From NCBI GenBank assembly GCA_964472545.1, contig CAYYNP010000024.1:1-56389 (forward strand): a DNA stretch of 56,389 bases, given 5' to 3'. Made by a program: the position numbers and the translations under genes. This document shows positions 24,412 to 32,830 of the stretch, piece after piece. Positions within the stretch are counted from its first letter, which is position 1; every line of letters starts with the position of its first letter. The notes beneath the pieces are model-generated. The model saw only the letters and a program-made list of their open reading frames with translations, searched no databases and had not been told where the DNA came from. The stretch is from CAYYNP01 sp964472545 (GTDB lineage Bacteria > Planctomycetota > Planctomycetia > Pirellulales > Thermoguttaceae).

Positions 24412-24464
24412 AGTAGGCGGTATGCAGTAGGCCGCCCGGCCGACTTTACCTCCTACCGCCTACT
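24412..24464. terminator. Bidirectional hairpin between convergent genes
   Basis: An 11-bp perfect inverted repeat (24412-24422 with 24454-24464) enclosing a second GGCC-GCCC-GGCC stem. It lies between the convergent activator and leucine-rich-repeat genes and overlaps the stop codon of the latter. Confidence 0.55.
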
Positions 24465-25455
24465 CAAACTCTCCCGCGTCGTACAGCGGCCAGAACTCGG
24501 CCGGCGACATCGGTTTCTGACTTTGCGGAACGAACTTCAAGTCGATCTCGGTGATCGAGCGCATGTTTCGGGCGGCCTCGACGCCCTTTTCGATTCTCCG
24601 CGGCGTGAAGATCAGCCGCGTCAGCCGCATCGATTCCAGCGGCGAGAGGTCCGTAACTTTCGTCTCGGCGATGTGCAGCCGTTTCAGCGGATGACCTCGT
24701 AGCGGAGTCAAGTCCGATACATTCGTCTCGGCCAACGTCACGCTGATCAGCGACGGTACCTCGCGGAGAGGGCTGATATCGCTAACCGGACATCGCGTCA
24801 GCCAGAGCATCTCGAGTAGCGGCATCCCCCGCAGCGGGGTCAGGTCGCGAACGGGCGTGTCCACCAGGCTGAGGTTCCGCAACGTCCGGTTTCCGCGCAA
24901 CGGGCCGATGTCGTCGACCTTGGTGTCTTCCAGATACAGCTCGACCAGGGGCATCCCCCGCAATACGCCGATCTCCCGGACGCCGGTGCGCTCCATGTAA
25001 CAGACTTTCAGCGGCATGCCTTCCAGCGGACTGATGTCGCTAACGTGCGAGCCGTCCAGGTCCAATCCGCCCAACGGTATACCGGTCAACGGACTGATGT
25101 CTTCAATGGCCGGATCCTTGAGCGCCGCGACGAGTCCCAATTGCTCATCGCGTCCGAGGAACACCTCGCCGCTGAAATTCGGATTCTTCGCCTTGATGGC
25201 CGCCGCGAGTTCTTGCTGCGTGGTGATCGCCGGCTTCTCGGTGGTGACGGAAGTGCCGGGGCCTTTTCCGGGCAGCGTTGTCTTGGTTGCGGGGGGGGCG
25301 GGAGTGACGCCCGTCTTTCCTGAGACCGTCGTCGACGTCCCGGTCACCGTCTGCGTCGCCGAGGGCTCTACCCCGGTTTGACCGCTCTTGCCGCCGCAAC
25401 CGACGAGCAATGTGGTACCGACGGCGGTCAGTGCGGCGAAGATCGCAAGTTTCAA
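24460..25455 (-). CDS. Leucine-rich-repeat lipoprotein
   Basis: A 331-residue predicted lipoprotein. The signal peptide MKLAIFAALTAVGTTLLVGC ends in a lipobox (LVGC) with Cys at residue 20. A Thr/Pro-rich linker (to about 75) leads to roughly eight leucine-rich repeats of 22-24 residues with the pattern D-ISPL-x-G-x-PL-x-x-L-x-L-x-x-T-x-V (about 110-290), an internalin-like solenoid used for protein binding. The start is a TTG at 25455 with GGAG seven bases before it; a TTG at 25482 would add nine residues before the signal peptide and has no ribosome site. Probably surface-attached, partner unknown. Confidence 0.83.
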   Translation of the reverse strand: MKLAIFAALTAVGTTLLVGCGGKSGQTGVEPSATQTVTGTSTTVSGKTGVTPAPPATKTTLPGKGPGTSVTTEKPAITTQQELAAAIKAKNPNFSGEVFLGRDEQLGLVAALKDPAIEDISPLTGIPLGGLDLDGSHVSDISPLEGMPLKVCYMERTGVREIGVLRGMPLVELYLEDTKVDDIGPLRGNRTLRNLSLVDTPVRDLTPLRGMPLLEMLWLTRCPVSDISPLREVPSLISVTLAETNVSDLTPLRGHPLKRLHIAETKVTDLSPLESMRLTRLIFTPRRIEKGVEAARNMRSITEIDLKFVPQSQKPMSPAEFWPLYDAGEFE

Positions 25456-25604
25456 GGGATTGCTCCAACTAGGCCAGGGCAAACGAGAACCGAATCACCC
25501 TACCACCACCTGGCGAGCGCGTCAATCGCATTGGCCGACGGTCCGCCGGACTTGATCGCCCCTGCCGCTTGTGGTAAACACTTCGGCACGAAAGGAACCC
25601 GATC

Positions 25605-27116
25605 ATGCCGAAATACCTACTGGGCACCGACAACGGCGGCACCGTCTCGAAGGCCGGGCTGTTTACCACCGACGGCGAGGAAATCGCCGTGGTGGGCCGA
25701 AAGACCGAGATGCTCTCGCCACAGCCGGGCCACTCGGAAGTCGACGTCGACGCGCTGTGGAGGGCGACCGCCGAGTCGATCCGGGCGGTGATCGAGCAAT
25801 CCGGCGTCGATCCGGCCGACATTCTCGCCGTGGCCTGTGCCGGCCACGGCAACGGGCTCTACCTGGTCGACGCCGACGGCCACCCGGTCCGTAACGGTAT
25901 CTACTCGACCGACTCCCGGGCGAAGGAGATCATCGCCGATTGGACGGCACGGGGCATTCCCCAGAAGGCCCTGCCGAAAACGATGCAGTGTATCTGGCCG
26001 GCTCAACCGAACGCCCTGCTGGCGTGGTTGCGAGACAACGAGCCGGCAGCGCTCGATCGGGCCGCCGCAGTGTTGATGTGCAAGGACTACATCCGGCTCC
26101 GCCTGACCGGCGAGGTCCACGCCGAGCTGACCGACTTCTCCGGCACGAGCTTGATGAACGTGGGCACCGGCCAGTACGATCCGGAGGTCCTCGAGACGTT
26201 CGGCATCGCCGACTGTGGCCATTTGCTGCCGCCGTTGGTGCGTTCGGAAGAGATCTGCGGACACGTTACCGCCGCTGCCGCCGCCGAAACCGGATTGGCC
26301 GAAGGCACGCCGGTGGCCGGCGGGCTGTTCGACATCGACGCCTGTGGGCTCGCCTCCGGCATCACCGACCCCACGCAGTTGTGCATGATCGCCGGCACCT
26401 GGGGCAACAACCAGTACATCTGGAAGGAGCCGGTGGTCAGCCAAGACGTCTTTATGACCTCGCGCTACTGCATCCCCGGCTATTACCTGATCCTCGAAGG
26501 CAGTGCCACGTCGGCCAGCAACCTGGAGTGGTTCGTCGACCAATTCCTCCAGGCCGAACGGGCCGCGGCCAAACAGCAGGGCACCTCGGTCTACGATCTG
26601 TGCAACGACCTGGTCGGCAGTACGAAGCCGGACGAGTCGTCGATTCTCTTCCTGCCGTTCCTGTTTGGCTCCAACGCCGATCCCAACGCCAAGGCCTCGC
26701 TAATCGGCATGGCCGGCTGGCACACCCGGGCCCACGTCGTCCGCGCGATCTACGAGGGCGTGGTCTTCGGCCACAAGACGCACGTCAACAAGCTGCTGAA
26801 GTTCCGCGACCCGCCCGAGTCGATCCATCTGACCGGCGGCGTGGCCCGTAGCGAAGTCTGGGTGCAGATCTTTGCCGACGTTTTTCTGACGCCGGTAGAA
26901 ATCCCCTCCGGCACGGAGCTGGGCGCGCTGGGAGCCGCCATTTGCGCCGCGGTGGCCGTCGGCTGTCACGACAGCTACGCCGACGCCTGCCGTGCCATGG
27001 TCAAGATCGCCCGCGTCCAAGAGCCCGACCCGGCAACCAGGGATATCTACGAAGCCAAGTACCAACGCAGCCGCCAGGCCGCCGAAGCGCTCGGCCCAGT
27101 TTGGGCAGAGATCTAA
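25605..27116 (+). CDS. FGGY-family carbohydrate kinase (L-xylulose/gulonate kinase-like)
   Basis: A 503-residue cytoplasmic sugar kinase of the FGGY family, usual length. N-terminal ATP/substrate motif GTDNGGTVSKAGLF, then GHGNGLYLVDADGHPVRNGI, the catalytic Asp region VAGGLFDIDACGLASG and C-terminal ATPase motifs IHLTGGVARSEVWVQIFADV and GALGAAICAAVAVG. The sequence resembles L-xylulose kinase (LyxK) or 3-keto-L-gulonate kinases more than glycerol or xylulose kinases (from family knowledge). ATG 25605 is preceded by AAAGGA. The PfkB-type kinase gene follows after 99 bases on the same strand, so both probably belong to one sugar-utilisation operon. Confidence 0.9.
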   Translation: MPKYLLGTDNGGTVSKAGLFTTDGEEIAVVGRKTEMLSPQPGHSEVDVDALWRATAESIRAVIEQSGVDPADILAVACAGHGNGLYLVDADGHPVRNGIYSTDSRAKEIIADWTARGIPQKALPKTMQCIWPAQPNALLAWLRDNEPAALDRAAAVLMCKDYIRLRLTGEVHAELTDFSGTSLMNVGTGQYDPEVLETFGIADCGHLLPPLVRSEEICGHVTAAAAAETGLAEGTPVAGGLFDIDACGLASGITDPTQLCMIAGTWGNNQYIWKEPVVSQDVFMTSRYCIPGYYLILEGSATSASNLEWFVDQFLQAERAAAKQQGTSVYDLCNDLVGSTKPDESSILFLPFLFGSNADPNAKASLIGMAGWHTRAHVVRAIYEGVVFGHKTHVNKLLKFRDPPESIHLTGGVARSEVWVQIFADVFLTPVEIPSGTELGALGAAICAAVAVGCHDSYADACRAMVKIARVQEPDPATRDIYEAKYQRSRQAAEALGPVWAEI

Positions 27117-27215
27117 CCACCCCCCAGTCCCCAGTCCCCTGCCTCCAAAGATCAATCAAGTACCATCGATCATCAACCCATCCACCCCGCCTTCGACGTC
27201 CTCGGCCTCGGAGCC

Positions 27216-28109
27216 GTGGCCGTCGACGATCTGTTGTACGTCGACGAATACCCGGCGGCGGACTCCAAGGTGCGGGTACATCGGCGAGTGCGGCAGTGCG
27301 GTGGGCTGACCGGCACGGCGTTGGTGGCAGCGGCCCGATTGGGGGCACGGTGTGCGTACGTGGGTGCGCTCGCCGATGACGAGCTTTCACAGTTCGTGAT
27401 CGACAACTTCGTCCGGGAGAAGATCGACACGGCGCATCGCGCCCGCCGCGGCGACGCCCCGCCGGTCCATTCCACGATCATCGTCGGCCGGCAACAGCAC
27501 ACGCGGACGATCTTTGCATCGGTGGGAGGTCACGTCGGGCCGGATTCAGAGAAGCCCCCCGACGAGTTGATCCGGGCAGCCGGCGTGTTGTTGATCGATC
27601 ATCACGGCCCTGAAGGCACAATCCGCGCCGCTCGCATCGCTCGCAGCGCCGGCATCGGCGTGGTGGCCGATTTCGAGCGGGACCCTGGAGGTGCATTTGA
27701 GCGGCTCCTGCCGTTGGTCGATCATCTGGTCGTCTCAGAGCGATTCGCCCGGGAACTCAGCGCGGAGGCCGATCCGGCCCGGGCAGCCTCGGCTTTAGGG
27801 GCAAGATACGAATCGACGGTCGTGGTCACCTGCGGCGAATCGGGATGCTGGTATCTGGATGCGGTGTCCGACGGAAAACCTCGACAATTCGCCGCATTCC
27901 CGGTGGACGTGGTCGACACGACCGGCTGCGGGGACGTGTTTCACGGGGCCTATGCGGCGGAACTGGCCGCCGGCAGCGAGTTGCCGCGCCGTGTCGCCGT
28001 TGCTTCGGTGGCCGCGGCGCTCAAAGCCACCCGCCACGGCGGACAGGAAGGCTGCCCCACTCGAGTGGAGGTCGAGCAATTCCTCGCCCAAAACGGCTAT
28101 AGTGACTGA
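27216..28109 (+). CDS. PfkB-family carbohydrate kinase
   Basis: A ribokinase/PfkB-type kinase. Motifs: substrate-binding start AVDDLLYVDEYPAADSKV, CGGLTGTALVAAARLGA, VVVTCGESGCW, and the C-terminal anion-hole/catalytic segment DTTGCGDVFHGAYAAEL (Gly-Cys-Gly-Asp in place of the usual GAGD). The first canonical in-frame start is GTG 27216. However, the sequence before it still encodes the expected first beta-strand (FDVLGLGA), with no ATG, GTG or TTG back to the TAA of the preceding kinase. Translation may begin at a rare codon upstream, so the true start is uncertain. It lies 99 bases after the FGGY kinase gene; the sugar substrate is unknown. Confidence 0.87.
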   Translation: MAVDDLLYVDEYPAADSKVRVHRRVRQCGGLTGTALVAAARLGARCAYVGALADDELSQFVIDNFVREKIDTAHRARRGDAPPVHSTIIVGRQQHTRTIFASVGGHVGPDSEKPPDELIRAAGVLLIDHHGPEGTIRAARIARSAGIGVVADFERDPGGAFERLLPLVDHLVVSERFARELSAEADPARAASALGARYESTVVVTCGESGCWYLDAVSDGKPRQFAAFPVDVVDTTGCGDVFHGAYAAELAAGSELPRRVAVASVAAALKATRHGGQEGCPTRVEVEQFLAQNGYSD

Positions 28110-28185
28110 TTCCACCTGGCCGATGATCGCCCCATCGACGAAACTGTTGATACGTCAGGGCGATTTGGCAATAATGCGCCTTATC

Positions 28186-28428
28186 CAATTACTCAAACTG
28201 TAAGCGGGAGTGAAAAAGGGGGACTGGCTCCGAGTTCGAAACAGGTCGAATCCTCCCGAAAACGGCTGCCGCGAGGTGCCTGTCCCCCTTTTTCACGGTG
28301 CTCACCAATGGCCCGTCCGAAAAAGGGGACAGGCACCGTCGGCAAACGCCCCGACCACCTCAAAACCGGGCTCTCGACGGAGCCAGTCCCCATTTTCGGA
28401 CTCCCGTACTCACGGGTTGAGCAATTAC
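28186..28428 (+). mobile_element. MITE-like palindromic element, family A copy 2
   Basis: Same internal architecture as the element at 3716-3960. Outer arms GGGGACTGGCTCCG (28219-28232) and complement at 28378-28391; inner arms GGTGCCTGTCCCC (28275-28287) and complement at 28325-28337. The extreme ends differ in sequence from copy 1. Seven bases, CAATTAC, occur at both borders (28186-28192 and 28422-28428) and could be a target duplication or part of a longer imperfect inverted repeat. It fills most of the 357-base gap between the PfkB and reductase genes and ends about 24 bases before the latter's ribosome site. Confidence 0.72.
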
Positions 28429-28466
28429 GTTCTCACAAAGGGAAATCCCGCAAGGAGAAAATGCGA

Positions 28467-29567
28467 ATGTCTACCGAACGAGTCACCAGACGCCAATTCG
28501 TCCGCGATACGGCCATCGGAGCGGCTGCCTTGGCGGCCGGGGTTTCGACGGTCAAGGTCGGCAACGCCGAAAACGCCGACACTAGCAAGATCGTCAACTA
28601 CAACCCCGACATGGAGTATCGCCGCTGCGGCAAGACCGAGTTGATGGTCTCGGCCGTCTGCATGGGCGGACACTGGAAGCGGATGGACAAAGTCATCCCG
28701 GGGCTGTTCCAGACCGAACGGTGGCTTAGCGCCAAGCTCAACGACAAGGACTTCGAGCAAAACCGCTACGACGTCGTCACCCGGCTGATCGAACGCGGTA
28801 TCAACTACATCGACGCCTGCACGTGCGAAGAGATACAGATGTACTCGAAGGCCTTAAAGGGCCGCCGCGACAAGATGTACCTCGGCTTCTCGGCCTATCA
28901 AAACGAAGTTCGCCGCAAGGAGTGGCGGCCGGTGGCCAAGCTCAAGGAATCGTTGGACAAGTGGATGAAGACCTGTGGGCTGGAATACGTCGACGTCTGG
29001 CGGATCACGATGCTCTCGCACAGCAGCCAGCACACGGAGGCCGAGGTCGAGCAGGCGATGGAGGCGTTGGCCTGGGCCAAGAAGACCGGCCGCGCACGAT
29101 TCACCGGCATCTCGTCGCACGATCGCCCCCACATCAAGACGATGATCGAGAAGTATCCCGAGTCGCTCGACGTGGTCGTCACGCCCTATACCTCGAAGAC
29201 CAAGGTCCTCACCGACGAGCACGGTCTCTGGGCGGCGATGAAGAAGTGCGACGTGGGCTGGTTCGGCATCAAGCCCTTCTCCAGCGGTTCGCTCTTCAAA
29301 GGCAACGGCCTGCCCGACGATCCCCATTGGGAAGAGGACTCTCGCATCGCCCGGCTCACGATCCGCTACATCCTCTGCAACCCGGCCATCACGGGGCCGA
29401 TCCCCGGCATGATCCTGCCCGAGCAGGTCGACAACGTCGCCCTGGCGGTCAAAGAACGCCGCGAGTTGGACGCTGCTGAGAAGGCCGAGCTGGAATGCGC
29501 CACCGAACGGGCGTACGCCAACCTGCCCTATCACTACCGGTGGTTGAACGACTGGGAGTGGGTGTGA
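28467..29567 (+). CDS. Tat-exported aldo/keto-reductase-like protein
   Basis: A 366-residue protein with a Tat signal (RRQFVRDTAIGAAALAAG, residues 8-25) and an AKR-type TIM barrel (YRRCGKTELMVSAVCMG, VVTRLIERGINYIDAC, LDKWMKTCGLEYVDVWRI, AKKTGRARFTGISSHDRP). Of the AKR tetrad only Asp116 is recognisable: the usual Tyr four or five residues later is absent, and the positions of Lys and His read FSAY and ITM. It may therefore not be a standard NADPH-dependent reductase, which also fits its export to a compartment without NADPH. ATG 28467 was chosen for its 9-base spacing to AAGGAG; ATG 28461 is too close. Substrate unknown. Confidence 0.83.
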   Translation: MSTERVTRRQFVRDTAIGAAALAAGVSTVKVGNAENADTSKIVNYNPDMEYRRCGKTELMVSAVCMGGHWKRMDKVIPGLFQTERWLSAKLNDKDFEQNRYDVVTRLIERGINYIDACTCEEIQMYSKALKGRRDKMYLGFSAYQNEVRRKEWRPVAKLKESLDKWMKTCGLEYVDVWRITMLSHSSQHTEAEVEQAMEALAWAKKTGRARFTGISSHDRPHIKTMIEKYPESLDVVVTPYTSKTKVLTDEHGLWAAMKKCDVGWFGIKPFSSGSLFKGNGLPDDPHWEEDSRIARLTIRYILCNPAITGPIPGMILPEQVDNVALAVKERRELDAAEKAELECATERAYANLPYHYRWLNDWEWV

Positions 29568-29593
29568 CGGCCCGCTAGCCCGGGTTGTTCACT

Positions 29594-29732
29594 GTAGGGT
29601 GCGTGGAGCACGGCGCCGCTTGTTGGTGCGTTGCGCAAGCCAGTTCACTCAAGTGCAGATTGCGCTCTGGAATCGCGCGTGCCTGCCGTGCGCAACGCAC
29701 CAGGGTATGACGGCTCCCTCCACGCACCCTAC
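29594..29732 (+). repeat. Palindromic repeat family B
   Basis: A 139-bp palindromic element: perfect 15-bp outer arms (29594-29608 and 29718-29732, GTAGGGTGCGTGGAG and complement) and 14-bp inner arms (29624-29637 and 29689-29702, TGGTGCGTTGCGCA and complement). It lies between convergent genes, and its right arm contains the stop codon of the PEP-CTERM gene, so it may also end transcription from both sides. Confidence 0.75.
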
Positions 29733-32605
29733 CAGGAGGTTCCGCGTCGTCGCCGTCTCAACAGCAGCAGAATCCCTCCGCCGACGAGCAGCAACGCCAA
29801 TGCCCCCGGCTCCGGCACGACGGTAATCGGGCCGTACTGCACCGGGCCGCCGTAACGGCTGATGTACTGCAGGGAGAAATGGGCCACGTCGTCGCCCGGT
29901 TCCACGATGGAGCCCAGTGCCAACTCGACGTGCCCGAACGGGCCGTCGAACGTGCCTTGGCCGATGGTGTTGGCGTTGGCGGAAGTGAAAAGACGTGGGG
30001 AGTGGTGGGTGGCGAGTGGCGGGTGGTGAGCGTCGGGCGCGGAACGGAAGCGGCCGTCGCTGATTAGGGTCCAGTTCATCACACCGTCGGCGGTGAGGGT
30101 GAACTCGCCGGTGGCCGGATCGTACTGAGCGGAGGCCGTGCCTTCGGAACCGGAAGGGCCGGCGTCGCCGGTGAAATTGGAGATCAGGTTGGTGATGTCC
30201 TGGCCGTCGACGTTGCCATCGCCACGTCCCAGCGTCCCGCCGGCCGTGTCGTTGTCGACCCAGGTGCGGTTGGCCGCATCGCCCGGCCGCGAGAACTTGT
30301 TGATGAGCGTCGTGATATCCTGGCCGTCGACGTTGCCGTCGCCGTTGCCGTCGCCGCCGCCGGCCGTGTGCAGATCGACCTCCACCCGCGTTACCGTCCC
30401 CGGCTGCCCCTCCAGGTACCGCAAACCTCGATTGAATACGCCGTAAGCGACGTGCCCCGTGGGGCCGACTCCGGTAAAGGGCGGCGGGACGTTCGTGAAG
30501 GTGCCGTGGATTTCACTTGCCGCGATCACCGTATGCGTCGAGTTGCCCGGCGCCGACACGCCGACGACGTCCAGCGCAAGCGTGGAGCCGGGCTCGATCT
30601 CGGCGTTTGGCACCGTAATCCGGGCGTCGGCGCCGTCGCCCAGTCCCCAGATGACGGTGCCGTTGCCGTGGACGATCATCGTATCGGTGACCGTGATCCG
30701 GCCGCCGTTGCCCATCCCCAGCACGCCGTTGCCTGTGGCCTGCCCTCCGTCGCCGCCGATCAGCAGGAATTCGCCGGCGTCGAGCCGCGAGCCGGTGCCG
30801 GTTACCGCGACCTGGCCGTCGCCGGTGTTCTCGAAGCCGAGTGCCGTCCATGCGGCGGAGACAGTGCCCCTGTTTTCGACGACCAGCGTGCCGCGTCCGG
30901 CCTCGCCGATCAACAGGCCATCCGAATTGTCCCAAGTGGAGTTGGCTCCGGAAACCAAGACGCCGCCGTCGCTGCTATCGAAGAAGCCGACGCTGGCCCA
31001 GGTGTTCGCGACGACGGCGCCGTGTTCGATGAACATCCGGCCCCAGGCCCCGTCGCCCACGACCAGCGGGCCCGCGTTGGCCCAACTGGAGTTCGCCCCC
31101 GAAACGGTAACCGTGCCTTCGGCGGCGTCGGCAAAGCCAATGAAGCCTTCGGCGCTGGCGAGTTCTGCGCCGGCGGAAATCGACAGCGTGCCCCGGCCGG
31201 CCTCGCCCACGATCAGCCGGTTGGTCAGTGTCCAGGTGGAGCCGGGGTCGTCGAGCGTGACGTCTCCCTCGGAATTCTCGCCGAACCCGATGCTGCCGAA
31301 GTCGGCCACCACGTCCGCTCCGGCGTCGACGCTTAGCGAGCCGCGGCCGAAAATGCCGACGAGTGTTCCGTAGGCGCCGCAGTCCCACGACGATCCGCCG
31401 CCGGAGACGGCTACCCGTGCCGTCTCGCCCGACTCGTCGTCGATCGACAACAGCCCGCTCTCGACCGTTCCGCCGCCGGTGACGTTCATCGTGCCGGCAA
31501 AGAGTTGCACGTCGCGGGAGACGAGCGTGCCGCGATGATTGATCTCCCCCCCGTTGAGCACGACGTAGCGGGCAGCGACCGTGCCGTCGACGGCGGCCTG
31601 ACCGCCGGCGAGTTGCAAGGTCGTGACATCGAGCCGGCCGTGCACTTCCAGCAAGCCGTCAAAAACTTGGGCCGCGGTGGTCACTTCCAAGTCGCCGCCG
31701 GAAGCCACCACCACGCGGGCGTTCGGTCCGTCGACGACGAGCGCCCCGGCGGCGCGGCGTCCGCCGACGGTGACCGTGTCGTCGAAGACGAACGCGTCGG
31801 TCAAGGCGTCGGGTACGGCCCCTTCGGCACCGCCGGTCCAATGCTGCGTCGAGGTCCAGACGCCGTCGCCTTGGCCGTCCCAGTCCAGCGGCACCTTGAA
31901 GTCGGCAGTCGCCGTCAGCGCCGAGCCATACTGCGGGAAGTCGGCCCCCGCCTGTGTGGCCAGGTCCGGGCCGTGTACGAAACTGGCGTTGAGCAACACG
32001 CCCAGCACGTCCTCCTCGTCGAAAACCTCGGCGCCCGGCGGATTGGAGTAGCTTACGTGCCAGGTCTTCGTGTCGTTGGCCGAAAGCGCCATGACGTACT
32101 CGACGCCGGCGCTGAGATTCACCAAGGGAATCACGCCGGAGAGATCGACCGTGACGATGAACGCCGGCCAATCGCTATCCGGCCCGCGTGCGTCCCAAGG
32201 CTCGATCACCGGCGAAAGGGCCGCCACGTTGAACGAACGGTTGCCGTTGGAGAACGTCGCCCGCGAGGCAAACGCGTCGTAGCCCTCGTAGAACCGCAGA
32301 CGCAGACTGCTGGCCGCCAGATCGCCGGCCGAGGCGTCCGCCTCGGTGGCGAAGACGATAAACGACGCGGCGTCGGCCGTGGCGTCGACCGGCTGGATCC
32401 AGCGGGTTCCCGCCCGGCGATGGCGGAACGTCCCCGGCCACTGCTGATCGATGATCTGCGAGCCTTCCAGTCCCCAGGTGTACGATTCGATTGGCGAGAG
32501 CCCGATGCGATCGAGCACGTCGATCACCACCGGATCGGCGGAAACGCGACCACACGTGAAGCAGACCGATAGCGCGAGAGCGAACAAACCGAAGCAACGC
32601 GTCAT
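29729..32605 (-). CDS. PEP-CTERM-anchored protein with T5SS/PEP-CTERM-associated repeats and dockerin
   Basis: A 958-residue surface protein. Signal peptide MTRCFGLFALALSVCFTCG; a globular N-terminal region; about seven T5SS/PEP-CTERM-associated repeats forming a beta-solenoid (recurring LxVGEAGRGTLSIS, GFIGFADAAEGTVTVSG, SANSSW-like turns); a dockerin-like pair of calcium loops (GDGNVDGQDITTLINKF and GDGNVDGQDITNLISNF); and a C-terminal sorting signal, VPEPGALALLLVGGG followed by a hydrophobic helix and five arginines. Exosortase/archaeosortase-type processing is therefore expected. ATG 32605 has AGAGGTGA before it. About 15 residues (SAPDAHHPPLATHHSP) between dockerin and anchor look like translated intergenic boilerplate. 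No exosortase gene lies in the window. Confidence 0.9.
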   Translation of the reverse strand: MTRCFGLFALALSVCFTCGRVSADPVVIDVLDRIGLSPIESYTWGLEGSQIIDQQWPGTFRHRRAGTRWIQPVDATADAASFIVFATEADASAGDLAASSLRLRFYEGYDAFASRATFSNGNRSFNVAALSPVIEPWDARGPDSDWPAFIVTVDLSGVIPLVNLSAGVEYVMALSANDTKTWHVSYSNPPGAEVFDEEDVLGVLLNASFVHGPDLATQAGADFPQYGSALTATADFKVPLDWDGQGDGVWTSTQHWTGGAEGAVPDALTDAFVFDDTVTVGGRRAAGALVVDGPNARVVVASGGDLEVTTAAQVFDGLLEVHGRLDVTTLQLAGGQAAVDGTVAARYVVLNGGEINHRGTLVSRDVQLFAGTMNVTGGGTVESGLLSIDDESGETARVAVSGGGSSWDCGAYGTLVGIFGRGSLSVDAGADVVADFGSIGFGENSEGDVTLDDPGSTWTLTNRLIVGEAGRGTLSISAGAELASAEGFIGFADAAEGTVTVSGANSSWANAGPLVVGDGAWGRMFIEHGAVVANTWASVGFFDSSDGGVLVSGANSTWDNSDGLLIGEAGRGTLVVENRGTVSAAWTALGFENTGDGQVAVTGTGSRLDAGEFLLIGGDGGQATGNGVLGMGNGGRITVTDTMIVHGNGTVIWGLGDGADARITVPNAEIEPGSTLALDVVGVSAPGNSTHTVIAASEIHGTFTNVPPPFTGVGPTGHVAYGVFNRGLRYLEGQPGTVTRVEVDLHTAGGGDGNGDGNVDGQDITTLINKFSRPGDAANRTWVDNDTAGGTLGRGDGNVDGQDITNLISNFTGDAGPSGSEGTASAQYDPATGEFTLTADGVMNWTLISDGRFRSAPDAHHPPLATHHSPRLFTSANANTIGQGTFDGPFGHVELALGSIVEPGDDVAHFSLQYISRYGGPVQYGPITVVPEPGALALLLVGGGILLLLRRRRRGTSW

Positions 32606-32830
32606 GGCAATCACCTCTCGCGGCGGAAATCGCGAGCCCGTTTGGTCGACAAGGCCCCACGTCCATTCTATTCGCCGGTGGCAATACACGCAAGAAAACG
32701 GTTCGTCGCCCCCCGGCCGCGCGGCGTCGGAGAGTATCGCTGGCTCGGGTAAGCCGCTAAAATGGGGCGGCGCTGGCGGGGGCCCGTTTCCCGGTCCTTA
32801 ACTTGGCAATTCCTTCCGGAGAGAGGCGAC

